From: Saccoglossus kowalevskii
Taxonomy: Eukaryota > Hemichordata > Enteropneusta > Harrimaniidae
Assembly (NCBI RefSeq): GCF_000003605.2
Contig: NW_003137330.1
Location: forward strand, 1 to 64,000
Direction: 5' to 3'
Length of the DNA stretch: 64,000 nt
Shown: positions 12,726 through 24,186 of the stretch, piece by piece
Numbering within the stretch: the first letter of the stretch is position 1
Layout: every line of letters starts with the position of its first letter
Notes under the pieces: model-generated
What the model was told of the DNA's origin: nothing
Databases searched by the model: none
Seen by the model: the letters and a program-made list of their open reading frames with translations, nothing else
Made by a program: the position numbers and the translations under genes

Positions 12726-12998
12726 TAATCAAAATAGTCGACTCAGGAATATAAGACGCATACATTTAAGTAATATTATCATAGCTAAATATTACAAAAG
12801 TAATGAAATATAATAATAAAATCTGAAATAATTCTAGTTCTCAATAATTCATAAGGAATGATTGAATACCTTCATTCTAATTAATCAGACTGAATGACTT
12901 CTCGGACGCAATGAAATGGGTGATCTTCAAGTCAAAGGTTGTTCGTTTCTTGTCATTGCAATATGTATTTTATTCATTCTAAGCCACGTAATTAATTC
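12726..12998 (+). repeat. diverged direct duplication, copy 2
   Basis: Partner of 11746-12024, same orientation. The left limit is set by the shared TAATCAAAA block and the right limit by TTATTCATTCTAAGC, after which the copies no longer align. A short open frame through the left part (12610-12813) has no support as a gene. Confidence 0.7.
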
Positions 12999-13230
12999 GA
13001 TAAAACTGGCGAACAATGTATATGAGGTCACATGGAAGTCGAATGACTCTCTCCCAGGGATATAATACATTTTCCAACATGCCACCTTTGAAAAGTTCCA
13101 CAAAATATAAAATCAAACTATATGAGATTGTCATCCGACACTGCCGTTACCGAATTACGATGAGTGTAGTGTGTAAAAAAAAGCTGAGATTGAACACTTC
13201 ATTTGAAAATGTACAAAATCACATAGCAGC

Positions 13231-13599
13231 AATAGGTGATTTTCCGAACAATTGCGAGATCTCGCGAGATGCATGAAAGACGCGCGTCGAACGTCTGCCG
13301 CAAAAATCGAACGATTTGATTTTGAACTAGAATTTCTTTATTTCGCAGCTTACATTGACCGGCCGATCTTCGACAGAGGAATATTGCTCCCGGATACCCT
13401 CACTTAATCGAAATTGCCTATCATCAAATGTGGACAGCACATTATTAAGCATGGAAATGTCCCCGAAATACTTTCGCGTTTGTCGAATCCCACGCGATGT
13501 TTGACGCGACTACGACGCTATGACCTTTGTTTGTCCTGTTTTTACGTTCGATTTCACGCATAACGCGTGATTCTCGCAGTGTACGGAAAATGGTCTATT
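13231..13599. mobile_element. 369-bp inverted-repeat DNA element (MITE-like)
   Basis: The ends form imperfect terminal inverted repeats of about 56-63 bp. The left arm (13231-13293) begins AATAGGTGATTTTCCGAACA. The right arm (13544-13599) read on the minus strand begins AATAGACCATTTTCCGTACA. Inside, both continue with TGCGAGA, a CGCG word, an ATGCRTGAAA block and TCGAACGT. No transposase is present, so it would be non-autonomous. The element is strikingly CpG-rich (about 35 CpG in 360 bp, counted by eye) against its surroundings. No target-site duplication is obvious. The right end recurs at 47901-47981. Confidence 0.7.
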
Positions 13600-13673
13600 T
13601 AAGAAATCATTTACATTTTCTATGTGTATTGTTAAAATACTATACGTTGTTTGTATTGTCCGACATTTGGCTT

Positions 13674-13808
13674 GCGTAATTGAGTGGTTAGCCCTACAGT
13701 GGTGAGGCGCTACGCCACATGCGTGGGTTCAAATCTCATTACGCGCACGTTCGCTTGCCTGTAATTATTTGCAGTCTTCCTGGAAGTACAATTACAATTA
13801 CAAAGACA
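13674..13808 (+). mobile_element. tRNA-derived element with repeat tail
   Basis: Positions 13674-13744 are a 71-nt tRNA-like unit. The outer heptamers GCGTAAT (13674-13680) and ATTACGC (13738-13744) are perfectly complementary. The A box is TGAGTGGTTAG (13681-13691), and the T-arm and B box GTGGGTTCAAATCTCAT is clear at about 13724-13740. An inner stem GTGG/CCAC can form around 13700-13718. The D-arm and anticodon loop are not canonical, so a working tRNA is unlikely. The element continues into a tail ending in CAATTACAATTAC (about 13789-13801), a short tandem terminus typical of SINEs. It may resemble tRNA-Ser in the A-box region. Confidence 0.6.
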
Positions 13809-16430
13809 TACTCACAGTTCTGTTCAGCACTTGTAAAATGTCAATGTTCATTACGAGTCCTTCGTGCTTCGAATTGAATTAATCCACGCTGTAGACTTGG
13901 TATACGAAACTTCAGAATTGGGCAATTAGTAAAAGCTAACTCAACATTGAAATACATTACAATTTGACCCTGATATATAATTAATACGGAAAACAGAACA
14001 GTATTTATGTTTATATCACCGGATTTATCATGTTTAAGCTTTGTTAATTAAATAAACATTATACAACAGTCTTAAAATCAGGCTCGTGTCGCGAAAAGAT
14101 ACTTTGAAAAGTTAGTTTACGCAAGAAGAAATATATTTTTAAAGAAAAATTGTTGACAAAAGGCATACAACGATCCTATGAACACATGTTAAAACCCCAT
14201 TTTACAAAATATCTTTATACAGTTAAAACTGATAGCAAACGGCTGAAAGATCAACATTTTCTTCTATATTTTACCTGTTTTGTGCTGAGAAGTAGATAGG
14301 TGAACTTATATTTCATATACACAGACACTTTTCAAATATTGATTGTGTTGCCTTGGTAACGCATTATAATACATCCCATAATGTCGTACCATTATATAAG
14401 GAAACTAGGCGGAATGCTAGCGACACTGATTGAGATTTTCGTATCGCAGATGAAACTTGTAATTTTCACTTTGGCGCTAATGAAAATTACATTTCAGGGC
14501 GTTTAAACCGATTTAGCCCAACAAAATATGAAATTATTAGCTAAGCGAGGCAGAAACCAGTGAATGTATAAAATAGAGAACTCGTATATGCACCGGCTAG
14601 TATGAAGTGTCGGTGTTTGATGGTACTACATATGGTCACTGCTGTACCGAGAAATGGCAAACTGTAAGGTAGGAATATGTGTAGTATTACTTTGGCTGTT
14701 AACAATGATTATAACTTCTCTTTACAAGAGCTACAATATGAAACCAACTTAGATCATGTATACACACTAAAACGCAATGGCACTAATACGGCACTAATAC
14801 TCGTGCAATACATTACTGTGTTGAATAGATTTATTACAAAAAAAATGCAATATGCGTTCGTCTTTGTAAAAATTGTAGCATTGTTTCTCGTATGTTTACT
14901 ATAGTGTATAACTAAATTTACTTTTCCATTCAATTTCTCGCAAGATTTTATTCATTTTGTTGAACAAGTCGGTTTATATTTTTTTCGTGTAAATCCCCTA
15001 TGTGAGGCGGTACCGTTATCGATTGAAGTAAGTTGTCTGATATTGACACGTATCTACTGAGAATGGCAACATGTTTAAGGGTATTACTGTAGGTTAGTGT
15101 TGCATTTGATGCGTAATGTGTTGATTACCAATCTAAGCCACGTGTCAGTGTTGGATGCTGGCTGTCATTGGCAGATTCCTTGAAGGCATTCGGGGTTCTT
15201 TTAATTTTAAGTTATATTAGACATATCATAAAAAAATACAAAAAAATAGATCAGTATCGTACATTCAGTTATAAGTGATAATACAACATATCACAACGAC
15301 CACATGATTCACAGCAAAGTGACAACTCATATCACAACTTCACACGCCACCCGAAAGACATGCAGTACTCAAAGATATTAATCACTCAGCGGCTATACAT
15401 ATTTACTATCCAATCGTGTATTACTGTTATAATCCCTATTAAATATCAAGTGGTGCTTAAACTTACCAAATCACTGTTTTTGAGCAAATTACATATGGCG
15501 CGCACATCAATCCTAAGCTGAAACATATTTGCAAAATGAAAAGAAAACAGAGTTTTAAAGGTACCGACATTACACCGCAATCGATTAATGCACGGAGGTA
15601 CCGCCAGTCATATTTGCAACTAATAATCACAACCAATACAAGTTCAAACGCTGTAGCGGTGCCGTCACTTATTGCCAAATTACTTACGCGAGGTCAATTG
15701 TTTGCTGAAATTTACAAAGATCATTAAATCATGTCGATTTCGCTATATAATTGTTTTTCAACAATGCTTTTCAATAGAACATACGCGTTTTCACATGATC
15801 TGTACTTCAAATGCATCACTTGACATCATTAAATATGCTCCACGTGAAATCGTATTCATCCAATACAAAATATTCCATTGCTTATTGTTAAAATGTAATC
15901 ATTAGAAAATAATAGTCACCCGGGCAGCTTAGTTTATAATTTGAGTTTTTTAACGATCCCATTTCCCACTGTGAAAAACGGACATCATCAAACTCTATTT
16001 TCGTCGAGTTATTGTTGGGTTTGATTGATGTTTCCGCCTTTAGTATTTCAACTTGCATAAAGCTGTGGAATATATATACTACCACGTTTGTAGTTTACCT
16101 AAACATACATATATATATCCAATGTGTTGACCTGCATTTGAATATTTCTTCTAATGCTAATAAGTTAGAATTATTATTAAAACCATACCATTAAAATTTT
16201 AAAAAGATTACTCAACAAATTATTTTTATTATTTTATGGCAAAAAAATGACACTAAACCATCGTATTTGAAATACCCTGACAACTGTCTGTTTCCCAACA
16301 ATCCATCTTTTTGAAAGTGGGTCCACAAGACGAGTATAAATTAATGCAGTTAATCCAATAATTCATGTAAATCTATGGCGTATTACAACCACTTGTGTGA
16401 CGAGAAGACATGGAAGGGTGTCATCGATCA
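13809..16430. other. non-coding stretch, nothing recognised
   Basis: AT-rich. Short overlapping frames around 15.4-16.2 kb have AT-driven residue content and no splice support. No RNA gene was seen. Confidence 0.5.
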
Positions 16431-16433
16431 GTG

Positions 16434-16459
16434 GGGGTGTGGTGGTGGTGGTGGTGGAG
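16434..16459. repeat. short (GGT)n tract
   Basis: GTGGTGGTGGTGGTGG within a G-rich run, a low-complexity spot near the left edge of the interspersed repeat that follows. Confidence 0.8.
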
Positions 16460-16539
16460 TAACGGTATTCAACAGTCATACTAACCACATTGAGATGGTT
16501 AGCTATGTGCGATAGATTTCCCTCCTTCCTGCAGCTTTT

Positions 16540-16850
16540 TTTGTAGTCGTTTTTTGGCTTTATGCTTCCCCTCCCCTCATATGGACTATTAAATGCAAAC
16601 ATTAAAAATTATGTCAAAATTATGGCAAACCATGATATTTTTAATGCACATATAATATATTTTGTAATCATGTCAGAGCCAAAACTGTTAATGTTTTTTT
16701 TTGTGGGAGGGGGGGTCCAGCATGTTTTAAAATATAATGTTGGGGGGGTCACCCACTTTTTTATTTGATAAGGGGTGGGTCAACTGAGATTTACAGCTGG
16801 CAAAATGGAATCTGCCGACCCCCCTAGGCCGAAGTAACTGACCAATCCCT
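16540..16850. repeat. interspersed repeat with G-run blocks
   Basis: The block carries spaced G-runs, each followed by a similar phrase: GGGAGGGGGGGTCCAGCATG near 16705, TGGGGGGGTCACCCACTTTT near 16741, then AAGGGGTGGGTCAACTGA and a closing CCGACCCCCCTAGGCCGAAG followed by TAACTGACCAATCCCTAA. From memory, this phrase pattern (G-run, GTCACNCATTTT, closing CGACCCCCC and GACCRRTCCCTAA) is a high-copy repeat in several marine invertebrate genomes. I cannot confirm the family name. Boundaries are approximate. An open frame at 16562-16768 is part of the repeat. Confidence 0.5.
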
Positions 16851-18540
16851 AATATTGTACTACCCAAAACACGCCCGAGTTATAGAAGAAAAAAAATCAT
16901 ATAATTACATTACAATTAATCCAAAACGTGAGTGATTGTGATGAATGCGCATACAACGCAACGACTGGTCAGGTGTCAAGCGTGAAATCCCACAGTTGTT
17001 GCTCCTTTTAATGAATACGGGTCGCGAAACCGCGGATTACTCTGAATGCACAGTTGACTGTGTCTGAATCTCTAGTAGTACTGGTAGTCACGTTTCATGG
17101 TGCCATGTTTTGAAACAATGTTGAATTTAAAAATATGAACACGGAAAGTTGTAATCGCTGCTGCTGTGAGTCAAGCACCTCAAATAATTTTGGTTGTACA
17201 GTGAAGCTGAAATAAGAGATCTTTTCTAAGCGCCGTCGCTAAGTTAGTATCAAGTTCACGAACATTATTTGACTGACATAAAGATACGTGTCAATTTCGC
17301 CAGTATTGTATTGTATGGTCAATTTCATCTCTAATATTTTGTGGGTGGTAAAATATTTGAAGCGGTTAGGGTGTCCTCAATTATTTCAATTAGCTTAGAT
17401 GTCACTCAGACTCGGCGATCTAGATCATAATAATTAGCTCAGGGTGCATGATTGATTGAGAAAATGCTTTGTACGGCAAAAAGTGATATCTGTGCATCTA
17501 TGACTTTTTTGGGATTACTTTATTTCATGCGCCAGAACACATACTTTTATAACGGTGCTAAATGTCACCTGTTCACTTAGTGTCGATATGTAGGGCGGTT
17601 GATCTAGCTCAAATATGATGGAGTGAATTCTATCCGTGGATCATCACATTTTGCGTGAAACAACCAATAGAACACATAGACTCATCGGCAATCCCGAAGG
17701 TACGAGAATTATTCGAAATGTTATAAAGTATAGTGTAAAATCTGCATATTAAGATATTTGTGTATTTTGAAATTGTTAGTTATAATGTCAAAGTTTAATA
17801 TAATTTGCATGAACCAATCGGTTTACCGCGATTGATATTACAGAGCATGGAGACATCCAAGAATATTACATCGTACCTATAGTATGAGCTATAGAGCGAA
17901 TCTTTACAAGACAACTTGTACTTGTAATTATAATTACGTAATATGCGAGATTTCAAGCTTCGGGCTTTCAAATAATCGTCCAGCGTCGTGTAAAATGCGA
18001 GCTACGTGAAACATGTTTCCTTTCACCTTACAATGACATTGAACAACTATTTTAATCGCAATCCGCTAATGTAAGAATTCTGAGAGAACCCTATATGACA
18101 CGGTAAATGTGGGTCACATAGGAGATTCACATCAAGACTAAATTCTGCTGGTACTATCCCTCTATTAGCTGCAAATGATTCTATTCTGGTAAATTAACTA
18201 TTTCAGCTCGTCTCGCCATTCTTATGACATCGCCGTTTGCTACACACAAGAAAAACTTGAGTGCCCGTATACAAGTGTGCATTCTATAAATTGAAAGTAG
18301 CGATTGAAAAAAAAATGCAATGCGATTACTGTCACGAAGACTATTTATCCTGAACACGTTTAATATATTACCTAACAAGATATCTATGTGTAATCGTTTA
18401 CATCTATTGAATTGAATATGTGACAACGGATCAATGTATTAAAGTAATTAAATGAGTTAGACAGCGTGAATGAAGTAAATTGGAGATGTAGTAAGCGGGG
18501 AAGGTTTAGTGTCACACGTAATGTTCACCGAATGAATGCT
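16851..18540. other. non-coding stretch, nothing recognised
   Basis: Unique-looking sequence of ordinary composition. The 81-codon minus-strand frame at 18181-18426 is not recognised and lacks a clear acceptor or donor. Confidence 0.45.
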
Positions 18541-18574
18541 TAAGCGTATAACTTTAGTTGACAAAACGCCTTAC

Positions 18575-18746
18575 CGTGCATATTCAAAAGCGCAGCCACC
18601 GTGGATGAGTTTGTAGAATCAAACACAATCATCGTTTCCCCCACGTTTAATGGTTTACATAAATTCTTCAGGGGATTCCTTAGAGAATTATAAAGTGAGA
18701 GCTTAGCGTCGAATGTCTTAATCAAACTGATTTTATAACGGCCACA
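18575..18746 (-). CDS. candidate internal coding exon, unknown product
   Basis: Minus-strand open frame of 57 codons bounded by plausible splice sites. Upstream is a stretch of roughly 70 bases without any AG that is pyrimidine-rich in its first half, ending TTTTAAAG before the exon. At the 3' end ACG|GTAAGG is a good donor. The reading frame enters in phase 0 and leaves in phase 1. The peptide reads CGRYKISLIKTFDAKLSLYN and later GETMIVFDSTNSSTVAALLN. The VFDSTN phrase is reminiscent of the VFDATN strand of 6-phosphofructo-2-kinases and related P-loop kinases, but the arginines that follow in that family are absent, so I do not assign it. The bases next to the acceptor are not pyrimidine-rich. 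It could be a chance frame; no partner exon was found. Confidence 0.25.
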
Positions 18747-18812
18747 CTTTAAAACCATAGCCGAGGCATTATGCAGACAAGGTAATTGCGAACAGTAGAT
18801 AAGAAAATACAA

Positions 18813-21800
18813 GAAACTTCCATCGTTTTAAGTGCATCGCAAACCAGAAAGAAAATATTCTAGTGCATTGACCACCTTGAAGGCGACATTCCAGTTGCTG
18901 CTTCATTGCACATCAATCTATAAAACAACTCTATATATATATACGTAGATTAGATCAATAAAAACATACATATCTCAACAGATGGAAAGCATAATCATCC
19001 CAGCAATATGCCCTAATGTTCTATTTGTTTTTTGCCTGACACTGTTAAGGTGTACAAAATATGAAAATGCAAATGCGTACGTGCGCGACCTTCCTAACGT
19101 TGTTTTTCTTTAATGTTTTTTGTGATGCAATCTAGCCCCACGTGACATAATACAGTGTTCAAGTGATCGTACTTACATTTAGTAACTGAGTGTACATGCT
19201 TCAGTATAATTAACAATATTGTTTGTAAATTGGTACCAGGAAGTAACTAAGTAGTTATGCGCTTGCAATGACGTTTTCCTACTTGCCCTCGCAGACAGAT
19301 ATGATAAAAGAGGGGTAATTTATGGGACATCAAACGACACTTAATTAACTGCTAATTACTGCTCGAAGGTCGAATTTCAGGGGCGACATTTTCTAATGAT
19401 GCAATCGAAAGGAGTGTAACTCGGCCGTTCGCAATGCAGTCTAGACTAGAGTCATAAAAATGTTGGAGAGTAACTGGAGCTACGCTGATTCAAATCTTGC
19501 TTTATTTGCAATAGATTAGACAGTTTTATCATATATTTATACATATATACAGTGCGCAATACACTGCGTATACGTAATTAATACATTAACATTAAATAAC
19601 ACCAATGTACACTTTCCTAGGCAATCCCCTGTTTTGGTAACTTTATTCATTGTATTTCTCTGTGCTTTGTTTCTTGTAATTATTTTGAAATATATTAAAG
19701 CCATGAGCTTTAACTCGATATTTTGGTGTATGTGTATTTCATTTCCAGTACTATTGCTTGTCTACCCCATTCTAGCAGTGAAAGAACGTTAACGCTCTGT
19801 CCAGTGTAAGTTCTGTAGGTAACCCTCTCAATTACAATAAGTAGGCCTGTGACAGTGGGTAATAACGTCAATCAATCACACATTTTATGATTTGGAATTT
19901 GGACGGCAATGAAAAATGAATGTCATAATATGAAACCATATGAATGTAATTCACTGTGTTTTACCTGTGTTGTAGGCAATGTTTCTACACACATATAATG
20001 GCGACATATCCGATATTACTTCATTATTTCCTTTTGATTTATTCCCTTGTTTGTATGATGTTAGAGAAAAAGAACGATTTAAAAAAAGAAACACCCACTA
20101 TAGATACAGCCCTTTTCTCGCACAAGCCCCAAATTAATGGTTAATTACGCATGCCCAGATATATTGTCTTGCTCATGCGCAGAAAATATGTGTTTGGCAT
20201 TTCTCTATCGTGATTGCATTGCTGGCGCTGAATACCACGGCGAGTAACATATTATGACTAATTACTTGCTGGAGTCGCGTGTATGTTCTTGCTGGCGTTA
20301 TTAATTGGGAACAGACAGAGCTGCAATCACTACATCGCAGGTAATCTTGTCAATATAAATTTTAAGTCAATACTATAACATGAGTAGCAATGGAGATAAG
20401 GTTGCCATATTTAGTTATGCTGATGTATTGTTAGTAATTTTATAGTTATAATATTTATTGTATTTTGATATCGCAATAGTATTGTCGATTCTGTTAATTG
20501 ATACGTTTAATGTTCTTAAATAATGAACTGAAAAAAAGATGTTTGTAAGAAATTATTGATTAATTTTAACACAAACTTTGAAAGAGCTAACTCCTTTGAG
20601 TCGCCATAGAATTAACCCATGATGTATTGTTAACTGGAGTGTTCGTTTGCAATCAATGCATGTACGATTTTCTCTTGAATGAGAAAAAATATATTGACAC
20701 AGCCACCCAAACCGTCGCGTGCAATAGTCCGTACGTTTGACAAATTATTCACCGGTCTACATGCAGACACGTCGTAGGCGGTTATTTTCACATGTATGTG
20801 CAATTGAAATGAATTGTATCGATGAATTTTTTTATTGGTTTCTGTCATCGAAATATCTTCTAAGGTACAAGAGTCAATCAGAAGAAAATAACGTAAACTT
20901 ATTATAGCTGCTGCCATACGTGATGGAAGTAAATAACATCATTATTTGTAGAAGCAGATCGGACTCCCTTCTCCCCAATATTTGGCTACACTGTGTTATT
21001 TACACCGGCGTAAATGGTATGGTCATTACGTGTCATGCTCGGTTATTGAGCACTCTTTTTTGACTGAGATGCCCGTTGGACAAGGGGCAATACCTAGACG
21101 ATTTGGTGCTACACGTGTTTGGGTCACGCACACGGTAAATGTTAACTCTGATTTAACATAACACCCGTTATTTACGCGAGAAACTAACTCCACTCAATCT
21201 CATTCCAGTCGTTGGCAATTATTTGTATTTATCTATAAACGAGTCGTAAAAGTAATAAGATACATGCATCACTTGTGCGAACGGCGGACTTGTAGTGCGC
21301 AATATTGATTTAGGTTAGTCTGTGTCGCGCAGGTCCTAATACCACATGCGTCGTTTTACGTTAGGGAATGCAGTGAAAACTGTCACCTACGTACGTGATT
21401 GGGTGCAGCTAAGCTAATTAGTAGCTTCAACCTGTCTAGGCTATAAAAGTGACGTAATATGAGATATATCACTAAAACATCTCGATTTGAGCGAGAAAGG
21501 ATGAAGAAATGAAATAGTGCGTATAAATAAATAAAGTAAAGCATATCTCGCTGCTCGCAATTTAGTCAGTTAATGTGGGCGTCTCGTCATGGCGTCATGA
21601 ATCCAACTTTAATATACACTTAGGTAATAGGTTTCCGATAATCTAAAAATAGTATTGCAGTCTGCAGCGTTAGCGTTGTACCTACAAAAATGGAAGATTT
21701 CAACCCTGGTACAGTGTGCCATTAAGATGGTTATGTGCAAATACTAACGTTTTTTTTATTTAATCCAGATATACGGATTAAATAATATGACTAGCCATCG

Positions 21801-23049
21801 GGCAGCTTATTAGGAAATCTGTTTCTGTGACTCGGAAGACCATTATCATTTCAGAAAATTCAGGATTTATTTCCGACAATGAATAGTGCATGATGTGCCC
21901 CAGACTATACGCGCGCCATCACAATTGCATTATTGTTGTGCACACTAATTTAAAATGGAATTATAAAATATGCACATAATATAGTCAGATTTCGGAATTG
22001 CTCTCATTTACGATTAGGTTGTTATTGTGCAATAATTGCACCATTCAATTCAAGGCTTTGTATATGTTCAAAATTGCTGAATCATTTCGAAAATCACCAT
22101 CATCCTGTATATATAGTATACAACAACATGACTTTACATAATGTCTTATAAAAATATGATTGGTTATGCATTAAAAGAACGCAATTTGACGTCGAGAGTG
22201 AATGGATGTGTTGTAGAATTTCTCTAAGGGAAATAAACAAACTGAAATTGATAACATTGGACGATCGAAGATCACACCCACTTGCTTGCTTGCACGAGAA
22301 ACAGGAACTAACATACTTGTATGCGAATACTCAGTCAAGTACATTTGAATATTCAGTTATGCTAATGAATAATGTAATATGATTATCTTGGACGCTGTTT
22401 TAATTGTTAACTGAAGGGAGATACAAGTGTCTGATTCGATGGTACACTTGATGGAATAGCTCAAATTGTAACTCGCTGGCAGCATTGCTAAGCAAAATCA
22501 TAAATGCCGAGAACAGTTGGAAATAGCATACAGGAAATGCTTTATAAATTGCATTCAATTTTAATTATTAATTCCCATAGAAATTTAAGAGAAATTAAAT
22601 ATACAATTAGCTGGTTTAATATATGTCACAGCTGAATTTAAACGTTGTGATCTGTTTAAGTGTGACTGGTTCCCTGAATCGAGCTCGACAGTCTGGTTTT
22701 GTGATATTTTCGAGATTATTATCAAACGTTTTAATCAATACCAATAGGCACTAATCTTTACTGTATTTGTACCAACATATTACAGGGAAAATATAGCATT
22801 CAACTATTGGATCTTAGTATTTAGATTTGTATCAAATTACTTCGACAGATATTAAATATTGATTTCAGATTATAGAAAAGAACATAAAAGTCAAGTTGAT
22901 CAAAAACTACAATCATATCACAATCATAGTCCGCTTGCTTTTTCTGGTGTGTCATTTGTCGTTGATTCGATATCTCTTCCTGGAAATGATTATTTGAATT
23001 ACCTTGCTCTATGAAATGTGAGCGTTCGCCACTTTTAACACCATAGATA
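18813..23049. other. non-coding stretch, nothing recognised
   Basis: AT-rich, mostly unique-looking. A 95-codon minus-strand frame at 20630-20917 is the longest; it resembles no family I know and has no splice support. A short hairpin (TTAAAGC/GCTTTAA) sits near 19697. Confidence 0.45.
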
Positions 23050-23376
23050 NNNNNNNNNNNNNNNNNNNNNNNNNNNNNNNNNNNNNNNNNNNNNNNNNNN
23101 NNNNNNNNNNNNNNNNNNNNNNNNNNNNNNNNNNNNNNNNNNNNNNNNNNNNNNNNNNNNNNNNNNNNNNNNNNNNNNNNNNNNNNNNNNNNNNNNNNNN
23201 NNNNNNNNNNNNNNNNNNNNNNNNNNNNNNNNNNNNNNNNNNNNNNNNNNNNNNNNNNNNNNNNNNNNNNNNNNNNNNNNNNNNNNNNNNNNNNNNNNNN
23301 NNNNNNNNNNNNNNNNNNNNNNNNNNNNNNNNNNNNNNNNNNNNNNNNNNNNNNNNNNNNNNNNNNNNNNNNNNNN
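23050..23376. other. assembly gap (327 Ns)
   Basis: Run of N. The minus-strand frame that appears to cross it is meaningless. Confidence 0.99.
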
Positions 23377-24128
23377 GAGCAGAACATATTATTAATTATA
23401 CACACTGGTTTCTTGCTTCTCGGTACACATTTATAATACGTTTGACGTGTTTTATAAACACTTATTATTTAACAGTTCAGAGATACAGCACACATATACG
23501 AACGGCTTCACCACTCGTTGATAAAGCTGAATACAGCTGAGGTTGCGAGAATTTGAGATGACATCACAAATATAGGCGGCTTTATATCACAGCACATACA
23601 CACGTTTTAGCTAACACCTGGGACTACTATAAATATCTGAACTAATACATTACCTAATAACAAATCAAGTATGTAAAACCACCTACATATTGCATGTAAT
23701 GGAGTATTTTGTTAGGGTCAGCCATGAGGTCAAAAGTTCCATCAGATTGCGAGAGATTTTTATTACATAATATTGAAATATAGAAAATTATCACACTACT
23801 TTATTGCTAGGTACTGTCAAGATATCTGATTGCATAGCAGACAATCTATTATTTTGTTTATATTTTGTTTTGTCACTGAGACTTGCTTCAATCAAACATC
23901 AACCCATGAATTTATGTCTTTCGAAATTCCTTTCATTGTTTATGTCGGGTGCGGATGTGCATATATATTCTCGACTGAATAACAGCAAATCAATGATTTG
24001 TCCTCAAAACCATCAAAATCGAAATTTTATTAGTTGACTTAATGTTATGTTTATTATGCCGTATTACTAGTAACTTATTTTTCACTGATTTTTGATGAAT
24101 GTAATGTGAAATATAGGAAAAAAGTATA
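23377..24128. other. non-coding stretch, nothing recognised
   Basis: AT-rich flank between the gap and the hairpin repeat. A 77-codon plus frame at 23804-24037 is unsupported. Confidence 0.45.
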
Positions 24129-24186
24129 TTCGCTGGATTTTATTTTCACGGAATCATCCCTTCAGCGAAAATAAATTCCAAGCGAA
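24129..24186. repeat. hairpin repeat, TTCGC...TTTTATTTTC type
   Basis: TTCGCTGGATTTTATTTTC (24129-24147) is inverted at 24167-24186 (GAAAATAAATTCCAAGCGAA) with one substitution and one inserted base, separated by a 19-bp loop. A further AAAATAATG and CTACAGTA follow. Arms built from CGCGAAAATAAAATCC-like words are, from memory, widespread short palindromic repeats in marine invertebrate genomes, so this is probably a decayed small DNA element. Confidence 0.6.

Noticed and set aside
22821-23405. 194-codon minus-strand frame
   Set aside because: Crosses the N gap at 23050-23376; the codons inside are unknown.
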